From assembly GCA_022865865.1 (NCBI GenBank), contig JALHTN010000408.1:1-5872 (forward strand): 5,872 nucleotides of DNA. Reading direction: 5' to 3'. A program made the position numbers and the translations under genes. A model generated the notes under the pieces. The model made no database searches. It was not told the DNA's origin and saw nothing but the letters and a program-made list of their open reading frames with translations. Shown piece by piece: positions 1 through 5,872 of this stretch (position 1 is its first letter; the number at the start of each line of letters is the position of its first letter). This stretch comes from Anaerolineales bacterium (GTDB lineage: Bacteria; Chloroflexota; Anaerolineae; Anaerolineales; UBA4823).

Positions 1-584
1 GCAGTAACTTCTCCGGGCTGGCTTTCCCTTTCCTTCACGAGAACTTCAAAGCAGGGAAGAATACCCGGTTCATCGCTGTTGAGCCCACAGCTTGCCCTAC
101 ACTCACGAAAGGCTTGTATGCCTTCGACTATGGCGACTCGGCAAAGATGGCCCCCATCGTGAAAATGCACACACTGGGACATTCCTTCGTCCCGGCGGGG
201 ATCCACGCTGGCGGATTGCGGTACCACGGAATGGCTCCCCACGTTTGCGTCCTATACGACCATGGCGATATTGAAGCCAGAGCTATCCAGCAGTTGGGCG
301 CATTTGCCGCCGCGCTCCAGTTTACGCGCGCGGAGGGCATCATACCGGCACCTGAAACGGCCCACGCCGTCAAGGTCGCCATTGATGAGGCGATCAAGTG
401 TCGAGAAGAAGGCGTCAGCAAAGTTATCGTCTTTAACTTCTCGGGCCATGGTCTGCTGGATCTTGCGGCGTACGAGGCTTATCTTGGGGGTGAGCTTAAA
501 GATTACGAGCACCCCGAGGAGAAGATCAAGGCGGCGATCGAACTCCTGCCGGAGATCCCCGAATCATCTATCGCTTCTGCGTAG
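1..584 (+). CDS. trpB: Tryptophan synthase beta chain, TrpB2 type (5' end missing)
   Basis: PLP enzyme that joins indole and serine to make tryptophan in the cytoplasm. The reading frame is open from the window edge (first whole codon at base 3) and gives 193 C-terminal residues ending in TAG. It begins with [10 protein letters not shown], the tail of the GGGSN loop that holds the PLP phosphate. Then come [12 protein letters not shown] (about 27-38), HAGGLRYHG (68-76), EGIIPAPE (111-118) and FNFSGHG (144-150). HAGGLRYHG and the SGHG end are typical of the TrpB2 branch rather than TrpB1, whose C-terminal motif differs. TrpB2 proteins are usually about 420-450 residues, so roughly the N-terminal half lies outside. 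Internal TTG and ATG codons, such as TTG at 114, are not the start because conserved sequence continues upstream. No trpA or other trp gene follows, so this copy ends its transcription unit or stands alone, as TrpB2 genes often do. Confidence 0.93.
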   Translation, partial: SNFSGLAFPFLHENFKAGKNTRFIAVEPTACPTLTKGLYAFDYGDSAKMAPIVKMHTLGHSFVPAGIHAGGLRYHGMAPHVCVLYDHGDIEARAIQQLGAFAAALQFTRAEGIIPAPETAHAVKVAIDEAIKCREEGVSKVIVFNFSGHGLLDLAAYEAYLGGELKDYEHPEEKIKAAIELLPEIPESSIASA

Positions 585-591
585 GTAATGT

Positions 592-643
592 GGTTCCTGG
601 TAGCCAGGGAACGTCTCAAGCCCGCCCTCCGCCACCAGGAACC
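592..643 (+). terminator. Inverted repeat after trpB2, possible terminator
   Basis: A perfect 10-bp inverted repeat begins 8 bases after the trpB2 stop: GGTTCCTGGT at 592-601 pairs with ACCAGGAACC at 634-643. The same left arm can instead pair locally with CCAGGGAAC (604-612) around a TAG loop, with one bulged C, so two exclusive folds exist. Position and GC content suit a transcription end signal. No clean run of T follows the second arm (the next bases are TCGCTTACAGGG), so it is not a textbook Rho-independent terminator and may act as an mRNA 3'-end stabiliser instead. Confidence 0.45.
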
Positions 644-741
644 TCGCTTACAGGGAAATAACCTTTGAGTTGGAAGTAGGATTTTTATTAGTATTCCCAG
701 AACAACCGACAGCTTGCTGGCGGGGTGAATGGGCAAGCAGA

Positions 742-844
742 TGTTTGGGGTGTGATGGCCGAAAATAGACATCCGTTCTAGAAAATGTGCTTGAACATAC
801 TCTAAGCGGTACAATCACGGTCTTGAATTCATGACAGGAAAGGC
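742..844 (+). repeat. Dispersed direct repeat, copy 1
   Basis: About 100 bases that recur in the same orientation at about 5422-5521. The core at 756-793 matches 5435-5472 at 36 of 38 positions, beginning TGGCCGAAAA and ending ATGTGCTTG. To its right, similarity continues with small gaps through AAGCG, ACAATCAC, GTCTTGAATT and AAAGGC. A TTCTAGAA palindrome sits in the core. There is no ORF and no terminal inverted repeat long enough to call an insertion sequence, so its nature is unknown: it could be a MITE-like element, an IS-end remnant or a conserved intergenic unit. Confidence 0.85.
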
Positions 845-1000
845 AATGAACAGGGTGCTTTTTATTCGCACTTAATATTCACAAACTTTCGGGTTGCGGT
901 CCATTTGGGGTACCTAAGATCGAGAGTTGGTAGTTTGTCAGCCCTCTATTAAGTGGATTTCTTCAGCTATGGCCGTAACTTTACGCGTAATGGGGGGTTA

Positions 1001-1028
1001 TTGATTGAAATCCGTCTTTATATTTAAT
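1001..1028 (+). promoter_or_regulatory. Weak candidate sigma-70 promoter for the ECF operon
   Basis: TTGATT at 1001-1006 and TTTAAT at 1023-1028 lie 16 bases apart and resemble -35 and -10 boxes. A start site here would leave only a few bases before the AGGAGG at 1036, which is tight. The transcript may therefore begin further upstream, with this AT-rich stretch as part of the leader. A further TTGTCA at 935-940 has no good -10 partner. Confidence 0.22.
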
Positions 1029-1035
1029 ATCCATT

Positions 1036-1041
1036 AGGAGG
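1036..1041 (+). promoter_or_regulatory. Shine-Dalgarno site of the S-component gene
   Basis: A full-consensus AGGAGG ends 5 bases before the ATG at 1047. It fixes that start and supports this short membrane ORF as a real gene, read as the first gene of the operon. Confidence 0.85.
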
Positions 1042-1046
1042 TAGTA

Positions 1047-1613
1047 ATGTCTGAAGATCGAATTTCAAGTGAACGTAAGCCCTTGCTTTCAGCTAGGCAG
1101 GTAGGGGTAGCGGCCGCATTTGGTGGTGTTGCTTTGGCTCTGGTCTTGGCAGGTATTACGATTCCAATACCAGGAACTCCTGTAGTCACGGACCCCCGTG
1201 AGATTTTCACTACGATTGGCGCCTCCCTGACCGGTCCTGTGGGTGGGATAGTCATCGGTATCCTCGCTGGGATCGCTGAGCCGGGTATTCCCTTGGCAAG
1301 TTTGCTCGCTCACATCATCGGCGGGATTTACATGGGATACGTTTATAAGAAGTTCACCTGGAAGTCAAAGGATAATCGTGTCACTTATCTTGGGAAGTGG
1401 GCCGTACAGGTTTTGGGTTACTACTTCGTCGTAGTGGTACCACTCTTTGTGGTTGGCTTGATGATGTTCTACCCGGATCCGGAATTTGGTGGATTCTTTG
1501 GGTTCCTAGCTGTGTTGGAATCTGGAGCAGCCCCAGAGGCACTCATCACCACAGTAGTGACTACGATCATCATGTCTGCATTACCAGAACGTTACCGCCG
1601 CCCGCTTTGGTAA
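1047..1613 (+). CDS. ECF transporter S component-like membrane protein, substrate unknown
   Basis: 188-residue integral membrane protein, the size of ECF S components, which bind a vitamin or other small molecule in the membrane and hand it to the T/A energising module. Hydrophobic segments lie at about 18-39, 53-77, 83-100, 118-142 and 150-179, enough for the five to six helices of the S fold. The first helix is rich in small residues (VAAAFGGVALAL), as in S proteins where it contacts the T subunit. The next stretch, IPIPGTPV at 39-46 followed by a Gly-rich helix (GPVGGIVIGILAG), resembles the BioY-like S-component pattern. The C terminus is basic (PERYRRPLW). Assignment rests on this pattern plus the adjoining A-A' and T genes; I cannot place it in a named family (BioY, ThiT, YkoE and so on), so the ligand is open. 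The start is fixed by the AGGAGG at 1036. A 93-base spacer with a hairpin separates it from the ATPase gene. Confidence 0.78.
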   Translation: MSEDRISSERKPLLSARQVGVAAAFGGVALALVLAGITIPIPGTPVVTDPREIFTTIGASLTGPVGGIVIGILAGIAEPGIPLASLLAHIIGGIYMGYVYKKFTWKSKDNRVTYLGKWAVQVLGYYFVVVVPLFVVGLMMFYPDPEFGGFFGFLAVLESGAAPEALITTVVTTIIMSALPERYRRPLW

Positions 1614-1647
1614 GCATTTCTAATATCAATATTCGAATAGTTATTTT

Positions 1648-1683
1648 CCCAAGTCACAATCAGTTAGAGGATTGTGGCTTGGG
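1648..1683 (+). promoter_or_regulatory. Strong intercistronic hairpin between S and ATPase genes
   Basis: CCCAAGTCACAAT at 1648-1660 pairs with ATTGTGGCTTGGG at 1671-1683: 13 pairs, one of them G-T, around a 10-base loop holding AGAGG. The bases after it (GTTTAATAATCC) are only mildly T-rich, so it could be a leaky terminator, an RNA processing or stability element that sets the S:A-A'-T ratio, or a translation control. It buries a GTG at 1674 in its stem, which argues against that codon as the ATPase start. A 10-bp palindrome TATTCGAATA lies just upstream at 1630-1639. Confidence 0.6.
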
Positions 1684-1706
1684 GTTTAATAATCCACAAT
1701 ACTCAC

Positions 1707-3428
1707 ATGTCCTTTGATATTGAATTCCAAAAGCTATCCTTTACATATGAAGGGGCGGATCAGCCCGCATTAAAGGATATAAATTTAACGATTTCACCTG
1801 GTGAAATTATCTTAATTACCGGACCTGCGGGGAGCGGTAAGACTACATTATGTTGTTGCGTCAATGGCCTGGTGCCTCATTTTCATGAAGGGGATTTAAT
1901 CGGGGATGTATTGGTGCGTGAACATAATACGCGCACGTCTCGAGTTGGCGGGCTGGCCTCTATAGTTGGGATGGTTTTCCAAGACCCGGAAAGCCAGTTG
2001 GTTACCAACAGTGTGGCTGACGAGGTTGCTTTTGGTCCAGAAAATTTTGGGGTTCCTCGTGAAGAGATCAATCAACGGGTCGCAGACGCGTTACGGGCTA
2101 CTCGTTTAGAAGGGTATGATGAGCGAGAACCGCATACACTATCTGGGGGAGAACAGCAAGCCTGTGTTATCGCTGCGGTTTATGCAATGCAGCCTGAGAT
2201 CTATGTCATGGATGAACCTCTTGCCAATCTTGACCCCGAAGGCAAGGCAAAGGTGTTGCGGGTGGTTGTGGAATTAGCCAAACAACGCGGAAAAACACTT
2301 GTGTTGGTGGAACACGCATTAGAAGAGGTACTGCCTTTGGTGGATCGGGTTATCGTGCTGGATAAGGGGCAAATCGTGCGGGATGGGCCGGTAGAGGAAA
2401 TCTTGAAAGCGGGGGATATTCCTTTTGTATTCACACGGCCACCAGTCGTGCGGCTGGGAGAGAAATATGGGCTGACCCCATTACCGCTTTCTTCCGAGGA
2501 TTTCTATGAAAAATTCCAGGCGCGCTATAACGTGGTTAATATTCAGTGGGAGGATTCAAGCCAGGGTGATTTCAAAGTTGGTATGCAAGTCATTAAGATG
2601 GAAGATATTTCATTTTCCTACAATAAGAACACAAACAATCAAAGAGAAGCTTTGAGAAATATCAGTCTATCGGTCGGTGCAGGCGAGATGGTGGCAATTT
2701 TAGGGCGTAATGGCTCAGGAAAGACGACTCTGATCCGGCATATCATTGGATTGCTTCAGCCAGATACTGGAAAGGTAGTCGTTCTAAATAAAGATGTGGC
2801 CCTGACCCCAACACATGAACTTGCGCGGGATGTTGGTTTTTGTTTTCAAAACCCCAACCACCAGATTGTTTCTTTCAATGTGCGGGATGAGATTATTTTT
2901 GGTCTTAAAGCCCATGGCATTGACCCTGGTGAATTTGATTCCCGGATTCAGAGGTCATTAGAATTTGTAAATATGCTTGACTACACCGATGCGGAGGTAT
3001 TTGATCTAGGGATAGGTCAGAAAAAAAGGGTTACTTTAGCATCCGTGCTTTCCCTGAGCCCAGAAATTTTAATCGTGGATGAGCCTACGACTGGGCAGGA
3101 TCCACGGATGGCTCTAGAAATCTTTGAGATCATTAAACGTTTGAATGATTCTGGTACAACTGTTCTAATCATCACTCATCAAATTGATTATGCTGCTGCC
3201 TTTGCAAAACGAGCGGTTGTGCTGGATGAAGGTAGGATCAAATTTGATGGCGCTATTAAAGATTTGCTTATTGATCAAGACTTAATGCAAGCTTCTGCTT
3301 TGGAAATGCCACAAACCACTCGATTGGCATCCTTGATGAGCCGCCATGGCATTCCTCCCTGGTTGGTGACGATGGAAGAGTTGGACCAGGCGATTGGTAA
3401 GGTGGTGGAGACTTCAAATGGCCATTGA
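1707..3428 (+). CDS. ECF transporter ATPase, two fused ABC domains (A-A')
   Basis: 573-residue cytoplasmic protein that powers the ECF importer; two nucleotide-binding domains normally made as EcfA and EcfA' are joined here, as in YkoD-type proteins. Domain 1 (about 5-240): Walker A GPAGSGKTT (39-47), Q-loop Q92, signature LSGGEQ (145-150), Walker B IYVMDEP (165-171), His203. Domain 2 (about 295-520): Walker A GRNGSGKTT (333-341), Q-loop Q381, Walker B ILIVDEP (454-460), His491. Its signature is degenerate: LGIGQ (434-438) in place of LSGGQ. In domain 1 the residue after GEQQ is Ala where Arg is usual. Both catalytic Glu residues are present. A linker of about 50 residues joins the domains, and a tail of about 50 residues ends the chain. 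I chose ATG 1707 (MSFDIEFQKL) because it gives the normal family N terminus. The in-frame GTG at 1674 would add eleven unusual residues and lies inside a hairpin, although AGAGG sits three bases before it. No good ribosome binding site precedes 1707. Confidence 0.93.
   Translation: MSFDIEFQKLSFTYEGADQPALKDINLTISPGEIILITGPAGSGKTTLCCCVNGLVPHFHEGDLIGDVLVREHNTRTSRVGGLASIVGMVFQDPESQLVTNSVADEVAFGPENFGVPREEINQRVADALRATRLEGYDEREPHTLSGGEQQACVIAAVYAMQPEIYVMDEPLANLDPEGKAKVLRVVVELAKQRGKTLVLVEHALEEVLPLVDRVIVLDKGQIVRDGPVEEILKAGDIPFVFTRPPVVRLGEKYGLTPLPLSSEDFYEKFQARYNVVNIQWEDSSQGDFKVGMQVIKMEDISFSYNKNTNNQREALRNISLSVGAGEMVAILGRNGSGKTTLIRHIIGLLQPDTGKVVVLNKDVALTPTHELARDVGFCFQNPNHQIVSFNVRDEIIFGLKAHGIDPGEFDSRIQRSLEFVNMLDYTDAEVFDLGIGQKKRVTLASVLSLSPEILIVDEPTTGQDPRMALEIFEIIKRLNDSGTTVLIITHQIDYAAAFAKRAVVLDEGRIKFDGAIKDLLIDQDLMQASALEMPQTTRLASLMSRHGIPPWLVTMEELDQAIGKVVETSNGH
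3401..3410 (+). promoter_or_regulatory. Ribosome binding site for ecfT inside the ATPase gene
   Basis: GGTGGTGGAG ends 7 bases before the ATG at 3418. It decides the ecfT start in favour of 3418 over the in-frame upstream GTG at 3394, and lies within the last codons of the ATPase gene, pointing to coupled translation. Confidence 0.65.
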
Positions 3429-4434
3429 GTTTCAAAAAGGCAGTTCATATTTACATCGGCTAGATGCGCGAACAAAGATTCTGATGTTTGCGATTGCCTC
3501 CGTGGTTGTAGTTGTGATCATTGATCCGGTGATCATGGGAATATTATTCTTGCTGTTGTATTGGATGGGGACGAAAGCGGTAGACCGACAATACCTGAAT
3601 AAAAATTTACGGGTTCTGGTCGTCATTTTTTTGACTTTTTCGATGTTTCAGATCCTGTTCTTTACACCTAGTAATTCGCATTTTCTGTTCTATTTGGTGC
3701 CAGGAAAACAGTGGGTGCCGGTAACAGTTGAAGGAATCATCCGAGGTGTAGCGGTTTTCTTCCGCTTTTTTAGTGTTGTGCTTTCGGTGCACTTAATGTT
3801 GTATTCCACCCCACCTGTAAATCTGGTGCTAGCGATTACCCGTCGGACTGAAACACGCGAACTTCTCAAAGAGGCGGGATTAATCGTTATAATCGGCATT
3901 TTATTTACCATAATTGCCTTTCTTTCTTGGCCAGACGAAATTCAGAACATTCCTTTGGGGCTTGAGCTAAGAGTGTTAGTGGTAGCTCTAGCGGCATTGG
4001 TTTTAGCCTTTATCTTCCAGAGGATGGCAGCCCGCGGTTTGCCCCCAGAAATGGGCGTGGCTCTGACTTTGGGATTTGCTACGGTTGGTATCCTTTCCCA
4101 GCAAACCCAGAAGATCACAGATGCGCAAAAGGCACGTGGATATGATGTTCAACCTAAAAATGTTATTCAGCGAGTGCGGGTTTTAACTGCGTTACTAATT
4201 CCAATATTCTTGGCGACACTTGAGCGGTCCCAAGACATTTCGATTGCGATTATGGCGCGGGGATTCGATTATAATATTGCCGCACGAACCTATCGTCGAC
4301 AACTGACATTTACTGCAGATGATTATTTTTTCCTACTAATCATGGTTGCTCTTCTTATTTCAGGAATGGCACTTAATTACCTGGGCATTGGCAATCTCAC
4401 TGAGCAGTTAGTCCTCGCTTGGATGGGCAATTAG
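3418..4434 (+). CDS. ecfT: ECF transporter T component (transmembrane coupling subunit), enlarged
   Basis: 338-residue membrane protein that links the S component to the ATPases. The N terminus (SSYLHRLDARTK, 9-20) is the usual EcfT opening. The two Ala-Arg-Gly motifs that dock coupling helices onto the ATPases are both present: AQKARGYD (236-243) and AIMARGFD (277-284). Hydrophobic segments lie at about 21-50 (two helices), 64-82, 106-128, 152-170, 184-201, 211-227, 252-266 and 303-320. EcfT is normally about 250-280 residues. The surplus here falls between LMLYSTPPVNLVLAI (127-141) and GLPPEMGVAL (207-216), where related proteins run on almost directly; the intervening 60-odd residues carry two extra membrane segments. 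The start is ATG 3418, overlapping the ATPase stop by 11 bp, so translation is probably coupled. The family call is firm; the meaning of the insertion is unknown. Confidence 0.92.
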   Translation: MAIEFQKGSSYLHRLDARTKILMFAIASVVVVVIIDPVIMGILFLLLYWMGTKAVDRQYLNKNLRVLVVIFLTFSMFQILFFTPSNSHFLFYLVPGKQWVPVTVEGIIRGVAVFFRFFSVVLSVHLMLYSTPPVNLVLAITRRTETRELLKEAGLIVIIGILFTIIAFLSWPDEIQNIPLGLELRVLVVALAALVLAFIFQRMAARGLPPEMGVALTLGFATVGILSQQTQKITDAQKARGYDVQPKNVIQRVRVLTALLIPIFLATLERSQDISIAIMARGFDYNIAARTYRRQLTFTADDYFFLLIMVALLISGMALNYLGIGNLTEQLVLAWMGN

Positions 4435-4462
4435 AATATAAACAGGAGTACGGAGAAAGATT

Positions 4463-5389
4463 ATGACCGAACATTCTTTGGATGGCAGTGTAACTCAACC
4501 ATTTTGGGATAATTCGGTTGAGCCTCGCTTGGAAATTGAACCGGGGGACACAGTTGTATTCGATTGCCCAGAACCGTGCGGCCAGGTAACTCCAGAGTGG
4601 AGCGACGATGATTTGGCAGCCATCGATTTCTCACTTATTCATGCTCTAGTTGGGTCTGTGTACGTAAAAGGAGCTAAACCTGGGGATTCGTTGGAGGTTG
4701 AGGTCCTAGAAATGAAACATAAAGGCTGGGGCTGGAGTGGGCATTTACAGGGCTTTGGCTTACTGGCGGAAGACTTTGATTATGCTTATATCCGTCATTG
4801 GCAGTTGGAGGGTGACGAATGTCATTTCGGTCTTAAGGATATTATCCTACCTTTCCAACCGTTCTGCGGAACGATGGGCGTTGCGCCAGCCGAATTTGGG
4901 CGGATTGATACGATCCCACCCCGTCAAAACGGTGGCAATGTAGATATTAGAGACTTAGGTCCTGGTTCTAAAGTTTGGCTGCCGACCTTAGTGGACGGGG
5001 CATTATTTGCTTGTGGGGATTGCCACAGTGCCCAAGGTGATGGCGAGCTGAGTGGCACAGGGATCGAATCTCCAATGGAGGTTACATTGCGGTTCAATGT
5101 GCGGAAGGATTTCTCTGTCAAAGAATTGCAGTTTGAAACTTCCAGCCCCGTGTCCCCATTGGAAAATAAAGGTTTTCATGCCACTACGGCTCATGGTCCT
5201 GACTTGATGGAAAATGCCAAGAATGCAGCCCGCTATATGATAGATTGGTTGGTGGAAACCCACGGATTGAGTCGCAGTGAAGCCTATATTCTGAGCAGTG
5301 AAGCGGTTGATCTGAAAATCAGTGAGATTGTGGATGTGCCCAATTTCATTGTTTCGGCATATGTGCCGTTGAGTATCTTCAAATCCTAG
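4463..5389 (+). CDS. Acetamidase/formamidase family amide hydrolase
   Basis: 308-residue soluble enzyme of the FmdA/AmdA family, which hydrolyses formamide, acetamide or related small amides to ammonia and the acid. Family landmarks in order: GDTVVFDCPE (28-37), GSVYVKGAKPGD (64-75), PFCGTMGVAP (133-142), the Gly-Asn-Val-Asp block GGNVDIRDL (157-165), and ACGDCHSAQGDGELSGTGIE (183-202), which contains the conserved Asp/His/Glu cluster of the active site. Length is normal and no signal peptide is seen, so it should act in the cytoplasm. The ATG at 4463 is preceded by GGAG at 4452-4455 with 7-base spacing, and a second AGGAG lies at 4444. It starts 28 bp after ecfT on the same strand, so it is almost certainly the last gene of the transporter operon. 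The link suggests that the importer delivers its substrate or a precursor of it. Family membership does not settle the true substrate. Confidence 0.93.
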   Translation: MTEHSLDGSVTQPFWDNSVEPRLEIEPGDTVVFDCPEPCGQVTPEWSDDDLAAIDFSLIHALVGSVYVKGAKPGDSLEVEVLEMKHKGWGWSGHLQGFGLLAEDFDYAYIRHWQLEGDECHFGLKDIILPFQPFCGTMGVAPAEFGRIDTIPPRQNGGNVDIRDLGPGSKVWLPTLVDGALFACGDCHSAQGDGELSGTGIESPMEVTLRFNVRKDFSVKELQFETSSPVSPLENKGFHATTAHGPDLMENAKNAARYMIDWLVETHGLSRSEAYILSSEAVDLKISEIVDVPNFIVSAYVPLSIFKS

Positions 5390-5872
5390 TCCCAGAAAAG
5401 GTGAAATAGAAAAGAGCCAAGTATTTGGTTGTAGTGGCCGAAAAAGGACATCCGTTCTAGAAAATGTGCTTGGACACACAAAGCGACACAATCACTGTCT
5501 TGAATTTCTATCAGCAAAGGCGGGCTGTGATTTCACTTTACCCCAAAAATCTCGAATGAATCCTTCACTCATGTTTCCGCCTATGGTTTATTGAACCAAG
5601 GATACAATTCTGCAACGACTTAACCATCACAAGGACTTGCCTCCTTGCTGACACATTCGATCCAACCATTACAGGAGAAGAACCTGTTCATGAAACCAAC
5701 AGAATTTTAGTCCTGCATATGTGGGATTCTAGTCAGACAGGGGCATTCGAGTCGCCTTTCCTCGCTTCATGAGCGGTGCAGTTTGGGTGCAATTAACGCA
5801 CTAGCCCATGGAAAGTACAGACAGCCTGGACAATAAGCCCTCTATTTCATGCGGGTTTGTAGAAACTATGCA
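5390..5872. other. Gene-free region after the acetamidase gene
   Basis: 483 bases with no supportable gene. Repeat copy 2 occupies the first part. Beyond it I see only a small 6-bp hairpin (CAAGGA 5630-5635 with TCCTTG 5642-5647) without a T run. A stop-free stretch of about 70 codons at 5560-5772 has no usable start and no recognisable protein. No obvious terminator follows the operon: the 30 bases between the stop codon and the repeat show no stem. Confidence 0.65.
5422..5521 (+). repeat. Dispersed direct repeat, copy 2
   Basis: Second copy of the element at about 742-844, same orientation, starting about 30 bases after the acetamidase stop. The core 5435-5472 differs from copy 1 at two of 38 bases. 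To the right it is two bases shorter around ACACAAAGCG, then matches again through ACAATCAC, GTCTTGAATT and AAAGGC. Together the two copies bracket the complete ECF-acetamidase operon. Confidence 0.85.

Larger units (their letters stand above)
585..1046. other. Gene-free region between trpB2 and the ECF operon
   Basis: 462 bases with no credible gene on either strand. They contain the post-trpB2 inverted repeat, repeat copy 1 (about 742-844), and an AT-rich leader of about 200 bases before the S-component gene. In the leader I see two 7-bp inverted repeats (881-887 with 932-938; 955-961 with 1007-1013) and a 10-bp palindrome TTACGCGTAA at 981-990. Matches of this size are close to chance expectation for this length, so none is called as a site. 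I recognised no known riboswitch consensus (no TPP, cobalamin or FMN core). Confidence 0.7.

Noticed and set aside
128..421. 97-codon ORF on the - strand inside trpB2
   Set aside because: It is the antisense shadow of a strongly conserved TrpB2 coding region, with low-complexity composition and no family features.
589..625. Resemblance to a preQ1 riboswitch (GGTTC followed by AGCCA)
   Set aside because: It lacks the A-rich tail that completes the pseudoknot and lies more than 400 bases from the next start codon, directly after a stop codon.
503..814. 103-codon - strand ORF across the trpB2 end and repeat copy 1
   Set aside because: It overlaps trpB2 antisense and the intergenic inverted repeat, shows no recognisable domain, and the matching region of repeat copy 2 continues in a different frame.
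981..990. TTACGCGTAA palindrome as a repressor operator
   Set aside because: A single 10-bp palindrome is expected by chance in a region this size, and there is no second copy or regulator gene in the window.
1674..1706. GTG at 1674 as start of the fused ATPase
   Set aside because: It would add an atypical 11-residue extension, sits in the stem of a 13-bp hairpin, and its AGAGG is only three bases away. ATG 1707 gives the usual family N terminus, though the point is not proven.
1397..1717. 106-codon + strand ORF overlapping the S-component gene in another frame
   Set aside because: The S-component frame has the AGGAGG start and coherent membrane helices; this frame has neither.
5003..5491. 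162-codon - strand ORF opposite the acetamidase gene
   Set aside because: Most of it is antisense to the conserved acetamidase C-terminal half; no domain or convincing start context.
5630..5647. CAAGGA/TCCTTG hairpin as operon terminator
   Set aside because: The 6-bp stem has no following T run and is about 240 bases past the acetamidase stop.
5692..5711. Tiny ORF (MKPTEF) after an AGGAG-like site
   Set aside because: Only six codons, spacing from the AGGAG is too long, and nothing supports translation.
5560..5772. Stop-free stretch of about 70 codons on the + strand near the right end
   Set aside because: No start codon with a ribosome binding site near its beginning and no recognisable protein; length is within chance.

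Overview
The window holds the end of one biosynthetic gene and then a compact four-gene operon, all on the + strand. The proteins, AGGAGG-type ribosome binding sites and tight gene spacing are bacterial. A TrpB2-type tryptophan synthase beta chain beside a Group I (dedicated) ECF transporter with a fused double ATPase would suit a Chloroflexota/Anaerolineae-like or other thermophile-related lineage. That placement is a low-confidence guess from protein flavour only.

Layout. 1-584: 3' part of a trpB2 gene, cut by the left edge. 585-1046: gene-free stretch with a terminator-like inverted repeat just after trpB2, copy 1 of a dispersed repeat (about 742-844), and the leader of the next operon. 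1047-1613: small membrane protein that looks like an ECF S component (substrate-binding subunit). 1614-1706: spacer with a strong 13-bp hairpin. 1707-3428: two ABC ATPase domains fused in one chain (ECF A-A'). 3418-4434: ECF T component, overlapping the ATPase gene by 11 bp and longer than usual. 4463-5389: acetamidase/formamidase-family amide hydrolase, 28 bp behind the T gene. 5390-5872: gene-free stretch that starts with copy 2 of the repeat (about 5422-5521).

How the genes fit together. S, A-A' and T would make a complete self-contained ECF importer: S binds a small molecule in the membrane, T couples, and the fused ATPases power uptake. The co-directional hydrolase directly behind it suggests that the imported compound, or something made from it, carries an amide or formamide bond that is cut in the cytoplasm. 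I know of no assigned substrate for such an S/AA'/T/acetamidase set, so this cassette is the best candidate for an undescribed system. The two direct repeat copies bracket exactly this cassette, and its codon use is more AT-rich than the upstream trpB2, so it may have arrived or moved as a unit (inference).
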